A DNA stretch of 64,000 nt, from NCBI GenBank assembly GCA_029862205.1, contig JAOTXT010000001.1:122936-186935 (forward strand), in the 5' to 3' direction. How positions within the stretch are numbered: the stretch's first letter is position 1; every line of letters begins with the position of its first letter. The position numbers and the translations under genes were made by a program. Below the pieces are notes generated by a model that had not been told where the DNA came from, searched no databases, and saw only the letters and a program-made list of their open reading frames with translations. The stretch comes from Paracoccaceae bacterium (GTDB taxonomy: Bacteria; Pseudomonadota; Alphaproteobacteria; Rhodobacterales; Rhodobacteraceae). Shown here piece by piece: positions 63,581 to 64,000 of this stretch.

Positions 63581-64000
63581 ATGGGATTCAGATGCGGCAT
63601 CGTGGGGCTGCCGAACGTTGGCAAGTCCACCCTCTTCAACGCATTGACGCGAACCGCCCAGGCGGCGGCGGCGAACTTTCCCTTTTGCACCATCGAACCG
63701 AATGTCGGTGAAGTCCCGGTGCCGGATCCCCGCCTAGCGACCCTAGGGCGGCTGGGAGAATCAGCCATGATCATCCCGACCCGTCTGACCTTCGTAGATA
63801 TCGCGGGCCTGGTGCGCGGCGCCTCGCGCGGCGAGGGGCTCGGCAACCAGTTCCTGGCCAATATCCGCGAGGTCGATGCCATCGCCCATGTGCTGCGCTG
63901 CTTCGAGGACGGCGACGTCACACATGTAGAGGGCCGCATCGATCCCGTGGCCGATGCCGAGACCATCGAGACCGAGCTGATGCTGGCGGATTTAGAATCG
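63581..64000 (+). CDS. ychF: Ribosome-binding ATPase YchF, N-terminal part (runs off window)
   Basis: Obg-family P-loop protein; [18 protein letters not shown] (Walker A), [38 protein letters not shown] marks the YchF-specific switch, given here by FVDIAGLV and ANIREVDA. 140 codons are visible. The usual pth-ychF proximity is seen with a kinase gene between. Confidence 0.95.
   Translation, partial: MGFRCGIVGLPNVGKSTLFNALTRTAQAAAANFPFCTIEPNVGEVPVPDPRLATLGRLGESAMIIPTRLTFVDIAGLVRGASRGEGLGNQFLANIREVDAIAHVLRCFEDGDVTHVEGRIDPVADAETIETELMLADLES

Noticed and set aside
1..64000. CRISPR arrays, insertion sequences, rRNA genes, integrases or att sites
   Set aside because: None seen on reading both strands; no transposase or integrase motifs and no regularly spaced direct repeats.

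Overview
The window is a GC-rich, gene-dense, mostly colinear stretch of an alphaproteobacterial chromosome. Its gene order fits the Rhodobacterales (roseobacter group): fabD-fabG-acpP-fabF-mltG beside a gene-transfer-agent (GTA) locus and cysE, rpsF-rpsR-rplI, dnaB-alr, radA-cvpA-purF, pcm-tolC-valS, and a complete leucine (liu) catabolic cluster. There is no rRNA, CRISPR array or intact insertion sequence, and one tRNA (Cys, GCA). No gap longer than 300 bases lacks a gene.

Layout. 1-2462 (minus): the end of rlmE, a Ppx/GppA phosphatase and metF. 2740-4758 (plus): a divergent methylenetetrahydrofolate-reductase-like protein with a pterin-dependent methyltransferase, suggesting a corrinoid one-carbon module. 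4813-9495: cysE, a DksA/TraR-type zinc-finger protein, then a collapsed GTA cluster. In it, the small terminase, the N-terminal ATPase half of the large terminase fused in frame to the C-terminal half of the tail-tip 'megatron', and a DUF2793 protein stand where a cluster of roughly 14 kb would be expected. 9659-14163 (minus): mltG and the fatty-acid genes. 14392-27307 (plus): ribosomal proteins, dnaB-alr, a DUF2927 lipoprotein, MlaE/MlaF-type lipid transporter genes with a PqiA-like protein, radA, cvpA, purF and two short-chain dehydrogenases. 27315-29880 (minus): a lipoprotein and ilvD. 30099-31523 (plus): a small protein and a CPBP protease. 31520-37562 (minus): pcm, tolC, an acidic PopZ-like protein and valS.

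37783-44676 holds tRNA-Cys and a four-gene dipeptide/opine-type ABC importer followed by aroQ. 44742-54067 is a TetR-headed leucine-degradation cluster (ivd, mccB, mccA, hmgL and a methylglutaconyl-CoA hydratase). Several unexpected genes are interleaved in it: an LprI-like protein, a nuclease-fold protein, a macro-domain protein and an antisense hypothetical. 54183-64000 holds a GT39 membrane glycosyltransferase, pepN, a ThDP-dependent decarboxylase, bolA-grxD, pth, a hybrid histidine kinase and the start of ychF.

The most interesting observation is the terminase-megatron fusion (junction near 8700-8708). It implies a clean internal GTA deletion that kept one 819-codon reading frame with an intact terminase ATPase site. 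Secondary observations are two related inverted-repeat elements that each supply the TAG stop codon of a neighbouring gene, a palindrome doublet translated inside valS, a perfect 20-bp palindrome between convergent genes, and two promoters whose -35/-10 spacers are filled by inverted repeats (metF and tetR).
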